Position numbers and translations under genes: made by a program. Below, piece after piece: positions 1 to 7,700 of a stretch of DNA of 7,974 nucleotides. How positions within the stretch are numbered: position 1 is the stretch's first letter; the number at the start of each line of letters is the position of its first letter. A model generated the notes under the pieces. The model was not told the origin of the DNA. It saw nothing but the letters and a program-made list of their open reading frames with translations, and did not search any database. Source of the DNA: Lachnospiraceae bacterium (GTDB lineage Bacteria > Bacillota > Clostridia > Lachnospirales > Lachnospiraceae); NCBI GenBank assembly GCA_009774585.1, contig VSOA01000174.1:1-7974 (forward strand), written 5' to 3'.

Positions 1-451
1 GTACTGCGTCAAGCGCTGTACCGGGTACGGTGGCTAGGAGGTTGTTTGTATATATAGTATTATTTGCGTTAGATGCGATTCCTTCAAGTTTCTCGTTTTT
101 TTCGTCCGTAAAATCATTGGAGGAAAGTCCCTTTCCCACAATATTATCCACTTTGTTTTCTACAATGGAGACCAAATTTGTAATCAGACCGTTTAAGTTT
201 GTGCTTTGTGTCGTAAGTCCTGAAATAAGAAGACGCATGTCACTGTGAGACGAATCAGAATTATTATGAGTGGATAATTTTGAATCTAATATTTCCTTTG
301 TCGCAAATGATTCATCTTGACTTTGATTTTTTAAATCCAGTTTATGTAACTCTGAATCAATAACTATACTATTCTTATTAAAAACAGCAATGTCATAATG
401 TTCAGGACTGGTAGGTAATTCCAGATTCTTGTATTGACTATAAGACGCCAT
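1..451 (-). CDS. Tail fibre / receptor-binding protein, N-terminal part (runs off left edge)
   Basis: The frame from ATG at 451 stays open to the window edge, giving 150 residues starting MASYSQYKNLELP. Seen: a short N-terminal segment, likely the attachment part, then helical, Asn/Ser-rich sequence. Residues 62-73 (HNNSDSSHSDMR) match a pattern common in Firmicutes phage fibres, where SHxDIR precedes a helical stretch. Residues 106-115 (GKGLSSNDFT) and 141-150 (TVPGTALDAV) resemble the KGLSTNDFT and GTALDAVQG motifs that recur in fibre stalks. By family, such proteins attach to the tail tip through the N-terminus and bind the host surface through the missing C-terminus. The start is supported by AAGGGGG six bases upstream. 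It follows the hub after a 67-base gap holding a terminator-like hairpin. Its GC is much lower than that of its neighbours (97 of 300 bases in 121-420), suggesting exchange. The role is fairly secure; receptor specificity cannot be seen. Confidence 0.82.
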   Translation of the reverse strand, partial: MASYSQYKNLELPTSPEHYDIAVFNKNSIVIDSELHKLDLKNQSQDESFATKEILDSKLSTHNNSDSSHSDMRLLISGLTTQSTNLNGLITNLVSIVENKVDNIVGKGLSSNDFTDEKNEKLEGIASNANNTIYTNNLLATVPGTALDAV

Positions 452-457
452 CTAAAT

Positions 458-464
458 CCCCCTT
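458..464 (-). promoter_or_regulatory. Ribosome binding site of the tail fibre gene
   Basis: AAGGGGG on the minus strand, six bases before the ATG at 451. It supports this start and independent translation of the fibre gene, which is separated from the hub gene by 67 bases. Confidence 0.7.
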
Positions 465-477
465 CCGTTAGTTTTAT

Positions 478-506
478 AAAAAGTACCCGTCTGGTTTACA
501 GACAAG
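478..506 (-). terminator. Terminator-like hairpin between hub and fibre genes (candidate)
   Basis: On the minus strand CTTGTCTG (506-499) pairs with CAGACGGG (493-486) around a five-base loop TAAAC. This gives an 8-bp stem with two G-U pairs. Three bases later comes a run of five T (482-478). It lies 13 bases after the hub stop codon and before the fibre ribosome binding site. The form fits a weak intrinsic terminator or an attenuating or processing hairpin. The stem is short, not especially GC-rich, and its lower end relies on wobble pairs, so full termination is doubtful. I found no well-spaced promoter in the gap to restart transcription. Confidence 0.35.
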
Positions 507-518
507 TCGTAATAATAC

Positions 519-2288
519 TTATAATTCATCATCGTTAGCAGTACCGGCAAGTTTATCGTGCGTATACTTGCCAAGTACACCATGACTAAATTCGGACAAT
601 ATCTTATGTGCGCCTTTTTTTTCAAGCTGCATTTCATACAGTGGATAAAATCTGTACATTGTGATGGTAGTCGTATATCCGGCGAAATCATGGGAAACGG
701 AAGAGATGATATATTGCTGTTCTCTTTCCGAATCACTGCGCTTGTATGAAACTTTCTTATTCACGTCAAGAAAGGGCAGGAGAGCAGTTGTAATGGTGAT
801 ATTGTCTGTAAGTCTGCAATTTTTCCAGTTTTCCCATTTAGCCCTGTCTGCGGCAAGGTCGTTTGACGTAATGTTCTCAAATTCGCCGCTCACTTTGATA
901 TCAGGTATTTCACCTAATTTCTCCACTGTAAAAGGAGAGTCGGCTATGATAGTCATATCGACGCGGTCGCAATTGTAAGCTTTCTGAAAATATTCTTTGG
1001 AATATAACTCATATTCTTCGCCATCAGAATCAGTTACAAATTTGCCGCTTTTCTTTCCATTGGTCAGAACGTTGATTGCGTGCACCTGCCATTGACCTAA
1101 CAGATATGCTTTGATGACGTCCTGTTTGTCTACGCGCTTTTTCTTAATCTTAAAAGCGTAAATTTCGTTTGGCTTCAGTGTATTTTCTTGGATTGGTTTA
1201 TCATCAGCCTCATTCAAAATCGGAATGGGACCATAGCGATTGATATTAAGTTGTGGATTTGTCTGGTTGGCAGAGGGGATTTTTAAGGCGATCACATCAC
1301 CGTTGTAATATCCGTCTTCGTAACCGGGAATAGCAGAAGCATATATATGATTCGCATAGGAACAATTCTCGCTATAGAAATCGGCGTCAATAACCTGTCC
1401 CCATACTTCGCAGATATTTCTTACGGTAGTCATATCGACAGATGTACTTTCAGATATCAATACTCTCTGCAAAAAATGATCGTCCATATAAATATCATCT
1501 TCATAGCACATAGGTTTTAGCTGACATATAAAAGTATTGGTTTCCATATCGAAGAACATTTCATAATTGGGATATAAGTCGCGAAAAGTAGTGAGTATGG
1601 ACAGAACACTGCAGCCGGCAGAGAATTCCTGATCAAAAGGTATGGCATTCCATGTCTCGTGATTTTCCCGGTATTGCTGCCAGTTGTCATTGTAATCGGG
1701 CAGCGCCATATATGTGCCGATATCGTCAATTCGATGATTTGTGATATGTGCCAGCTTCTCCAGCGTTTCTATGACGGCATTACGGATTGTATTATATGCA
1801 ATGACTTCCCCGGTTTCCGTATTTTCTTGATAAGCCGGATAACTGATGATCAGTGAGCCTAACTGACCGTTTTTGGTGCCATCCAGTTTCTTCATGAAGT
1901 CAGCGCAGTTAATGGAAAGGCTGTCTGTGGCTGCGTCATATGTTCCGGATGTATCGGTATAAACGTATGAGCCGAGTGGATAGTATTTATATTGTTTCGT
2001 TCTTGCATGATATAGGCCGACCGATATCCGGATGTCTTTGTTAAGCCATAGCAGGCTGTTTTCCGTTAGTTTTATCTTTTCTCGCAGTGTAGGCTGGATG
2101 ACAAAACCGGCAGTGCGCCGTATGTCCGATTCCCCGGATATGGACACATTGCCGCCGGTCAGACCACAGTTAAGCGTATCTATAACTTTTTGATTGGTGT
2201 CTAATACTTCGATTCGAAGTTTCAGGTGCGGGCCTGCTGAGTGTTGGAGAACGATCAGCAGATCCTCCTGCGTGATCAACTGCGCCAT
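519..2288 (-). CDS. Tail hub / tail-tip protein, DUF5048-type
   Basis: A 589-residue protein from the ATG at 2288. Seen: the N-terminal third is beta-rich. Residues about 20-135 run from a strand pair around KLRIEVLDTNQKVIDTL through GESDIRRTAGFVIQPT and a segment ending ATDSLSINCADFMKKLDG. I recognise this style as the DUF5048 family of Firmicutes phages, from memory and not from a search. Residues 161-260 contain a helix and a short alpha/beta region with FFDMETNTFICQ. The C-terminal QQYIISSVSHDFAGYTTTITMYRFYPLY (526-551, interrupted here only in numbering) resembles the closing strands of gp27/Tal-like hub proteins. By family it forms the ring at the tail tip that takes the fibres. No lysozyme, NlpC/P60 or other wall-degrading domain is visible. 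A longer ORF reaches ATG at 2303, but that start lacks a ribosome site. The 2288 ATG has GGTGGA seven bases upstream and overlaps the previous stop as TAATG. The fibre gene follows, which fits a hub role. Confidence 0.72.
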   Translation of the reverse strand: MAQLITQEDLLIVLQHSAGPHLKLRIEVLDTNQKVIDTLNCGLTGGNVSISGESDIRRTAGFVIQPTLREKIKLTENSLLWLNKDIRISVGLYHARTKQYKYYPLGSYVYTDTSGTYDAATDSLSINCADFMKKLDGTKNGQLGSLIISYPAYQENTETGEVIAYNTIRNAVIETLEKLAHITNHRIDDIGTYMALPDYNDNWQQYRENHETWNAIPFDQEFSAGCSVLSILTTFRDLYPNYEMFFDMETNTFICQLKPMCYEDDIYMDDHFLQRVLISESTSVDMTTVRNICEVWGQVIDADFYSENCSYANHIYASAIPGYEDGYYNGDVIALKIPSANQTNPQLNINRYGPIPILNEADDKPIQENTLKPNEIYAFKIKKKRVDKQDVIKAYLLGQWQVHAINVLTNGKKSGKFVTDSDGEEYELYSKEYFQKAYNCDRVDMTIIADSPFTVEKLGEIPDIKVSGEFENITSNDLAADRAKWENWKNCRLTDNITITTALLPFLDVNKKVSYKRSDSEREQQYIISSVSHDFAGYTTTITMYRFYPLYEMQLEKKGAHKILSEFSHGVLGKYTHDKLAGTANDDEL

Positions 2289-3214
2289 TACTGGTTCCAC
2301 CATTCAGGCGCGACATTGGAAAATCCGAGATAGTAGAGGTCTTCTTCTGAGTTGACATCTCCAACTTCAACCCATGACCAGGATATTTCCCTGTCGTTGT
2401 ACTGCTGGTTTGCCGTATCTGCAGGATTCGGCGTTATCTGCACGAGCCACAAGCGTCCGTCCGGCAATTTCAGAATCTTGGGAATGCTGTCGCAGATATA
2501 ATCCATAAATTCTCGCTGGTACTTGATGCGCGTATAATCCTGTTCGCTGTCGTAAGCAAATTCGCAGGATGTTTCATCTAAGGGAACGAATGAACCTTTA
2601 CAGCTTCCGGTATCATAATTAGCGACTGTATTTCTGATGAAAATAGGGTATCTGCTATGCAGTAATTCGACAACGGAAGAGGGAGTATTGCGCGTCGTAT
2701 CGCAGAATCCGTCCGTAATCTCAGTTCCCCAGACAGTACCGCCTTCGACCAGAAACATTTTATGGAATCTTGATGTGACCTTAGTGACTGCATAAGTGCC
2801 TTCACAGCCGTACATCACATTTGTGACAGCGTATTCAACGGGTTCGCCGGATGCAACAAAATAATCGGGATAATTGATCGTGAAATCTTCCGCGGAATGC
2901 ACTTCTTTGACAGCGAGAGTCTTCCATTTGAACTGTCCTTCGGTCCTGCTTTTTAAAATGATATGGGATGTAGTTTCCAGATTCCAGTCAATATTTCCAG
3001 CATTGGTGGTGTTATTAAATTTAGCCCATAGTATCGTATCAAAATCCCATTGCATGGGACATTCGTGAGTGATCTCGAAATCAGTCGCTTTGGTGACATA
3101 TAAATCATCGTATATCCCGTTTTTCAGTTCTATATAATTTATATTTTCCATGCCGGTAGGCGTAAGAGCACATGCTGATTCACCGCCGACAAAATTACTT
3201 CCGCATATAAACAT
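2288..3214 (-). CDS. Distal tail (Dit)-like structural protein, putative
   Basis: A 308-residue soluble protein with no signal peptide or membrane segment. Seen: mostly short alternating strands. Residues 55-90 (QWDFDTILWAKFNN... SHIILKSR) and 126-170 (VEYAVTNVMYGCEGTYAV followed by FHKMFLVEGG) look like a beta-sandwich. Residues 232-288 hold a helix, then LPDGRLWLVQITPNP and ISWSWVEVGD, a C-terminal pattern I associate with tail-tip proteins of Clostridia phages. It carries eight cysteines (4, 14, 52, 137, 171, 205, 217, 241), including a C-x9-C near the N-terminus, with no clear metal site. Position between the tape measure region and the hub, and the hub's TAATG coupling to it, fit the distal tail protein slot. 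That name is inference from order and fold pattern; another tail-tip component is possible. The start has a near-perfect Shine-Dalgarno eight bases upstream. Confidence 0.5.
   Translation of the reverse strand: MFICGSNFVGGESACALTPTGMENINYIELKNGIYDDLYVTKATDFEITHECPMQWDFDTILWAKFNNTTNAGNIDWNLETTSHIILKSRTEGQFKWKTLAVKEVHSAEDFTINYPDYFVASGEPVEYAVTNVMYGCEGTYAVTKVTSRFHKMFLVEGGTVWGTEITDGFCDTTRNTPSSVVELLHSRYPIFIRNTVANYDTGSCKGSFVPLDETSCEFAYDSEQDYTRIKYQREFMDYICDSIPKILKLPDGRLWLVQITPNPADTANQQYNDREISWSWVEVGDVNSEEDLYYLGFSNVAPEWWNQ
2296..2301 (-). promoter_or_regulatory. Ribosome binding site deciding the hub start
   Basis: GGTGGA on the minus strand, seven bases before the ATG at 2288. It lies inside the last codons of the upstream gene. 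The alternative ATG at 2303 is preceded by TCGCGCCTGA, with no purine-rich site, so the shorter start giving MAQLITQ is preferred. Confidence 0.6.
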
Positions 3215-3219
3215 ATGCT

Positions 3220-4443
3220 CTAATCACCTCCTCCAAACCATATATCATCTGTTACTGCATCTGCCGGTTCTTCATCATCAAAGTATTCCGTGAAATCCTC
3301 TCTGTTGACCATGTGTATTTCTTCCTCAGTATTGATCCATGTATCATAGTTGTGCATCAGTTTTTGGGCAGGACGCGTGGAGCCGTACCACATATTTCCT
3401 CTTTCAGTACTGAATCTGAGTTCGATGAATACTTGAAGTTTATATACATTATTTATGCGCCTGATGGCAATTGTGACCATATCCGTATCAGAAAATACCA
3501 GTGGCTCTGAGTATAATAGATAGCTGCCTATGCCGTTAGGAACAAGCAGCCGGAATCGCAGATTGTCATCGTTGTAGATCCTTGAACTCAGGGTCAGCCC
3601 GGAAGCATGGTTGCTCATTCTGAGTAGATCGGCGGTCTGCCAGAGATTCATTCCGCGAATCAGCAACGTGAAATCGTCTTTGATCAGAAAACCTTCGTCA
3701 TAGTACAGCGTTTTGTCTCTTAAGTCTATCATTCCGTCAATATATTCAAAACTGTCCGTACCATTGTATTGGATGACGATCAGATTTGTTGCGACTTGTA
3801 TACATCCCTGAGAGGGGACAGGGGTAGCATAGATACGTGCATAAGTATTGAGATTCTCGTATTTCACGGTAATCTCGACATAGCCGGTATCCAGTTCCAT
3901 GCCATTGACAGTAACGCCGACGCATCTTACATAGTAGACGGTGTTATTATCGAGACCTTTATATGTGTAGCTGATGTCTTGATCGTCAGTCATTTCAGGG
4001 CTTTCCAGAAGCTGTTTTTGTGATGCATCATACAGATAGAATATATATTTGCTGATATCTTCCCAGTCTTCCGAGTAATAACGCACGGACGCCGTGAATG
4101 ATGAGCTTGCAATGACCGGATTTGCCGACAAGTCCTCAAAATAGAAATCGGGTGTTGCAAATGTGTAGAAGAGAACTTTGTCGGACAGTACGGACGGCGT
4201 GTTTTCCACGTCGTATGTCTGAGCTTGTATTGTATATCTTTTTCCATTTGACAGGGTATGGGCAGGTATCGTATGCTTCAGTGCAAAAGATGAAACCGTG
4301 TCGTCAAACACAACATTATTTGTATCATTGTCGCATATGATGATTCTGTTTGCATGCGCGCGGTTCCCCATCCATGAAAGATTGACTTCGTAGTCTTTGT
4401 TTGCATCAAACGGACGGATGCGCATAATGATGGGTTTTGCCAA
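3220..4443 (-). CDS. Fibronectin-III-like tail protein with possible lectin-like domain
   Basis: A 407-residue protein from a TTG start at 4443 (MAKPIIMRIRPFDANKDYEV). Seen: residues about 1-96 and 97-196 each have the strand pattern of a fibronectin type III domain. Examples are VNLSWMGNRAHANRIII with LSNGKRYTIQAQTYD, then YKGLDNNTVYYVRCVGV. Residues about 200-345 (FTLLIRGMNLWQ, LRFRLLVPNG, MVTIAIRRINNVYKLQVFIE) look like a concanavalin/LamG-type jelly roll, which is tentative. Residues 372-407 form an acidic tail ending FGGGD. Fibronectin and jelly-roll domains on phage tails are known to bind surface sugars weakly; that role here is inference. The TTG start is chosen because AGAAGGTGATC ends two bases upstream with its GG core well spaced; the next in-frame ATG is six codons later. 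It lies between the OB-like gene and the Dit-like gene, with 57 bases before it and five after. I cannot match it to a named family. Confidence 0.6.
   Translation of the reverse strand: MAKPIIMRIRPFDANKDYEVNLSWMGNRAHANRIIICDNDTNNVVFDDTVSSFALKHTIPAHTLSNGKRYTIQAQTYDVENTPSVLSDKVLFYTFATPDFYFEDLSANPVIASSSFTASVRYYSEDWEDISKYIFYLYDASQKQLLESPEMTDDQDISYTYKGLDNNTVYYVRCVGVTVNGMELDTGYVEITVKYENLNTYARIYATPVPSQGCIQVATNLIVIQYNGTDSFEYIDGMIDLRDKTLYYDEGFLIKDDFTLLIRGMNLWQTADLLRMSNHASGLTLSSRIYNDDNLRFRLLVPNGIGSYLLYSEPLVFSDTDMVTIAIRRINNVYKLQVFIELRFSTERGNMWYGSTRPAQKLMHNYDTWINTEEEIHMVNREDFTEYFDDEEPADAVTDDIWFGGGD
3223..3234 (-). promoter_or_regulatory. Shine-Dalgarno site embedded in the end of the upstream gene
   Basis: GGAGGAGGTGAT on the minus strand is nearly the full complement of the 16S rRNA 3' end and sits eight bases before the ATG at 3214. 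The same bases encode the final Gly-Gly-Gly-Asp of the upstream protein, directly before its TAG stop. A terminating ribosome would cover the site, so translation of the two genes is likely coupled. Confidence 0.85.
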
Positions 4444-4445
4444 TA

Positions 4446-4456
4446 GATCACCTTCT
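4446..4456 (-). promoter_or_regulatory. Ribosome binding site supporting a TTG start
   Basis: AGAAGGTGATC on the minus strand differs by one base from AGGAGGTGATC. Its AAGG core is seven bases before the TTG at 4443. This decides for the TTG start over the downstream ATG at residue 7. Confidence 0.7.
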
Positions 4457-4500
4457 TTCTGTTATTTGTTTGGTTTGTATTCGGATGTACTTGATGTGGA

Positions 4501-4758
4501 TCATATGACACCACAGATGTGGAGCCTCTTTATATTTCCAAGAGGCTCCTTTACCCATACTCTCTGCATGACCTGTAATTGTAACCCCGGTATGCAGCAT
4601 CCGACGATCCGCTCGCTGCCTGATTCGTCCAGAACCACATAGCCTTTCGGGGTAATATCCTTGATAACGGACTCATAGGTTCTGTCTACTCTGCAGTTTG
4701 CGATACTCCGGTCAACCGTCGTCCGGATGGACCTTAATATTTCTGATTTGTAATCCAC
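4501..4758 (-). CDS. Small phage tail-region protein with OB-fold-like pattern
   Basis: An 85-residue protein if it begins at the GTG at 4758 (MDYKSEILRS), or 89 residues from the GTG at 4770. The later start is preferred: AAGGAAGTGAT, the only Shine-Dalgarno-like site, overlaps the earlier GTG but is seven bases from the later one. Seen: an N-terminal helix (1-22), then short strands with KGYVVLDESG (38-47), RIVGCCIPGLQLQVMQRVWVK (50-70) and a final IKRLHICGVI (76-85). Strands, a hydrophobic turn, xxVWVK and a last hydrophobic strand resemble the small beta-barrel (OB-like) proteins found beside phage tail tips, but no family was confirmed. The gene starts 28 bases after the tape measure stop and was probably inherited as part of the tail operon. 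Its 3' end contains a perfect 10-bp inverted repeat. Function is unknown; a tail-tip or assembly role is inference. Confidence 0.6.
   Translation of the reverse strand: MDYKSEILRSIRTTVDRSIANCRVDRTYESVIKDITPKGYVVLDESGSERIVGCCIPGLQLQVMQRVWVKEPLGNIKRLHICGVI
4521..4549. repeat. Perfect 10-bp inverted repeat (hairpin) inside the small gene
   Basis: GGAGCCTCTT (4521-4530) and AAGAGGCTCC (4540-4549) are exact reverse complements around a 9-base loop. In the mRNA this makes a 10-bp stem with six G-C pairs, ending 17 bases before the first base of the stop codon. It encodes EPLGNIKRL. No T-run follows on the minus strand and only three T on the plus strand, so it is not a standard intrinsic terminator. 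Confidence 0.8.
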
Positions 4759-4765
4759 TTTTGAT

Positions 4766-4776
4766 ATCACTTCCTT
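4766..4776 (-). promoter_or_regulatory. Ribosome binding site deciding the small gene's start
   Basis: AAGGAAGTGAT on the minus strand differs by one base from AAGGAGGTGAT. The GTG at 4770 lies inside this site and so cannot well be served by it. The GTG at 4758 is seven bases downstream of it. Confidence 0.55.
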
Positions 4777-4786
4777 GGTATATTTT

Positions 4787-7700
4787 TTATCTCATCCTGC
4801 TTTGCTGCTCGGCATCAAGATGTAAACCGCTGAACATATGATTTAGTTCGACGCCAACCTGCTTAGCAACTTCTTTGCTTGTCACACCGGGGCAGGTGAT
4901 ATGGATATCGCCGACATGAACATTCGACTGGTTCTTACCTGCGATGTTGTTGCCGGTTATCTGGTTTGCGGTGTTGTATAACTGTTTGCTGCGCTCAAAC
5001 ATGGAAGCGGGCATGAGCATTGCTGTTTGGCTGCCGGTGTTTCCGAAATATGCATTCCATTTCTGCGTATAATCATACATGAGATCACCCGGCTGAAATG
5101 GTACAATTCTGATTTCTCCGGATGCAGGCGGCTGAATATTGACTGTTGTATTATCGGTATGTGCAGTGTCACCGATATGGACCTTGCTTCGCATGAGCTG
5201 CTTGGTCTGATCTTCATTGAAAATAACCGTTCCCTTGGGCAGATCCATTAAGGTAGGTTCACTTGTAAGGACAGTATTGCCGTTTGGAAACACCGTCAAT
5301 TCCGTCTGTCCGTATTCAGATATCAGAGCATTTCTTTCTGCTTTCGGAAGACCCTTGTTCTTACCGGTTCCGTTAGCATTTGATTTACCGAACTTAGCAC
5401 TATGAGATGTGCTGTCCAGATTCATTTTACCGAGTACGGCACCGCCCATATCTGCACCGCCGGTTTGGTTTACGTTTACTGTGATGGTGCATTCTACTTC
5501 TTTGCCGTCAATGGCATCAAGACCGTCGGATATACTTTGCACATGTCCGGCGGCTTCACTGATTGGTTCTTTGAACTGCTCGAATCTTCCAATGATGCCA
5601 TCGCCGCCGGGCTCACCCAGAGTTTCCTCCGTAGTTTTGCCAAGGTTAACAATGGAACCTGTCAGACCGCCGCTGTCCTCATCTTTACTTCTTGATTTGC
5701 CGCCGGCTTTTGTCTTGTCGCCGCCTTTGTTATTACCGTCTTCTAATTCGCCGGTTCCGACAGCGGAAGTGACGTTGTCTACGGCTGTTTTCAAAGAGCC
5801 AAATTCACCAATTACGGTCCCGTCGCCTTCTGCATCGGCTTCACCGATTACTTCAGCAGCAGTTTCACCCATTGATGTGATGGCATCTGCGAGTGAGCCA
5901 CCGCCGCCACCTTTGGAATCTTTGCCTCTGGTTTCGCCGCCTTTACCGGGAGAGCCGCCTTGACCTTCGTTGTCGGAGGATTCGCCGCCACCGCCGTTTA
6001 TTGCGGAAGTTACGGAATCAATGGCAGTCTTTAGGTTTGTGAAATATGCAAGGATGCCTTTTGACGCATCATCTAACGGGATATTGTTCAGGTTCAAGAT
6101 TGCCTGTGCGAGCGTACCGATCTCGGCTTCTTTGCTCAGACCGAGTGCAGCGGCAACCTTATTGATGGATTCTGCGAGGGCGTCAAATGCGTCGGATAGA
6201 TTCGTAATGGTCTGGCTGTCGGGGATTCGGTTCAATCCGTCAGCGATTGTTCCTACATCAGATGCGATAGCAGTTGTTTGGGATGCAGTGTCGGTGAAAC
6301 CGGATAAAGACTGCATGCTTGTCATAACCGCATCATTTCCCTCATTCAGTTGGGAGACGATACCCATATATGTATCTTTGAGTTTCCGGAATTCTTCTTC
6401 CGAGCCGCTAAGCAGGGCTTCTTCATCGATCCCCAGTTGTTTTAACTTGGCAGACAGTTCCGCTTTGTCCACGACAGAAGTCAGTTCCTCATACTTTGCT
6501 TTGGAATCCTCGAGATTCCGGATGACAGATTCAAAATGTGATTCTGTTGCTGTCCGCCGGGTTTCAATGGCACGGATCTGGTCATCGTAGAACTTTTCCA
6601 CTTTTTCGATTTCTGCATCGTAGAAGGTATTGATGAGTTCGGTCTGTTCGTCAAGCAGGTCGATCTGCTCATGGATCAGGTCTTTTTCATTTTCTAGTAG
6701 ATCGATTTCTTTCTCAATCCCGGCAATTTCAATCTGCCGCTTAGCTTCGTCCGCCTGTTCCTTGGCGTCGCGTATTCCAGAAGTGTCCTGTACATAGTGC
6801 ATTCCTTCGGCTTCACTGTACTGCAGGATGGTATGCTGGTTCTGCATCCGTTCAAGTTCATACTGCGCTTTCTGCAGGTCTATTTCACGCTGTCTGGCAT
6901 CGACGGCATCGTTGGTGGCATCGATTTCCTTTTGTTTTTGTTCAATCTGCCTGTCGATCAGGCTTACCTGTTCTTCAAGCTGTTCTTTTTGTGCTTCAAT
7001 TACTTCTAAACGTGCATCGCGTTCTGCCTCGAGGGCCTCCACAGCGGCATCTTTTGTTTCTTCGAGAGCGTTCTTTTCAGCATCCAGTGCATCAAGGGCA
7101 GTGCTTTTCTGTTCATTGACCGAGCTGATCTGGTCGTCGATCGATCTGGTGACGCCGGAGATGATGCTGTCGAGTTCACCCAGTTCTTCTTTCAGTGCGT
7201 CCCTGTAGGACCTGCCTGCAGACCTGCCTGCATTGCCGGCGGCTGATGTGCCTCCTCCGATAGTGGTGAAGTCAACGTTGTCCCCTAAGTGTGCAAACTG
7301 GTTCTGTATTTTCTGTTTAACGACTTCCATCTGTCCAAGGGCAACGAGGGAAGCAGCGGTGTTCCCTTCCGCGGACGCTTTATCATAGTCTGCATTCAGG
7401 CGCATCAGCTGCAGGATGGAGTCGGTGGCGATACCGGCGGCATTGGCTAACAGGTACAGGTTCATGATATCCCCGGAAGTATCAAGGGGACTCTCTGCAC
7501 ATAGGATCTTCTGCATCTTTAGCAGGTTTACCGCCTGACCATAGTCCTCAGTGATCCCAATTCCTTTTACAAATGCTTCGATGTCGTCATAGGTTGCTTC
7601 TGATAGATCAAGTCCGGCTTCTTTTAACGCTTCTGTATTGCGAATCAAAGCGTCAAATGCCACCATTTCATTATTGACAACACCAAGGTCTTCCAGCGCT

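Noticed and set aside
30..248. A 72-residue plus-strand ORF opposite the fibre gene
   Set aside because: It is antisense to a clearly fibre-like frame and has no domain. A GGCTAGGAGG stretch lies near it, but the hydrophobic translation alone is weak evidence.
468..506. Possible promoter for the fibre gene (TTGTCT and TATAAA on the minus strand)
   Set aside because: The spacing between the two boxes is 21 bases, too long for a standard vegetative promoter, and the upstream box lies in the hairpin stem.
452..736. A 94-residue minus-strand ORF ending just before the fibre ATG
   Set aside because: It overlaps the hub 3' end in another frame, has no ribosome site and no domain-like sequence. 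Its stop abutting the fibre start looks like chance.
3045..3059. Inverted repeat TCCCAT-TGC-ATGGGA in the Dit-like gene
   Set aside because: Only six base pairs, inside coding sequence, with no T-run or gene boundary nearby; chance is likely at this length.
5409..6590. Two long plus-strand ORFs (184 and 206 residues) opposite the tape measure gene
   Set aside because: They are Ser/Pro/Ala-rich low-complexity translations, as expected from reading the Gly-rich and charged tape measure codons backwards. No ribosome site or recognisable domain supports them.
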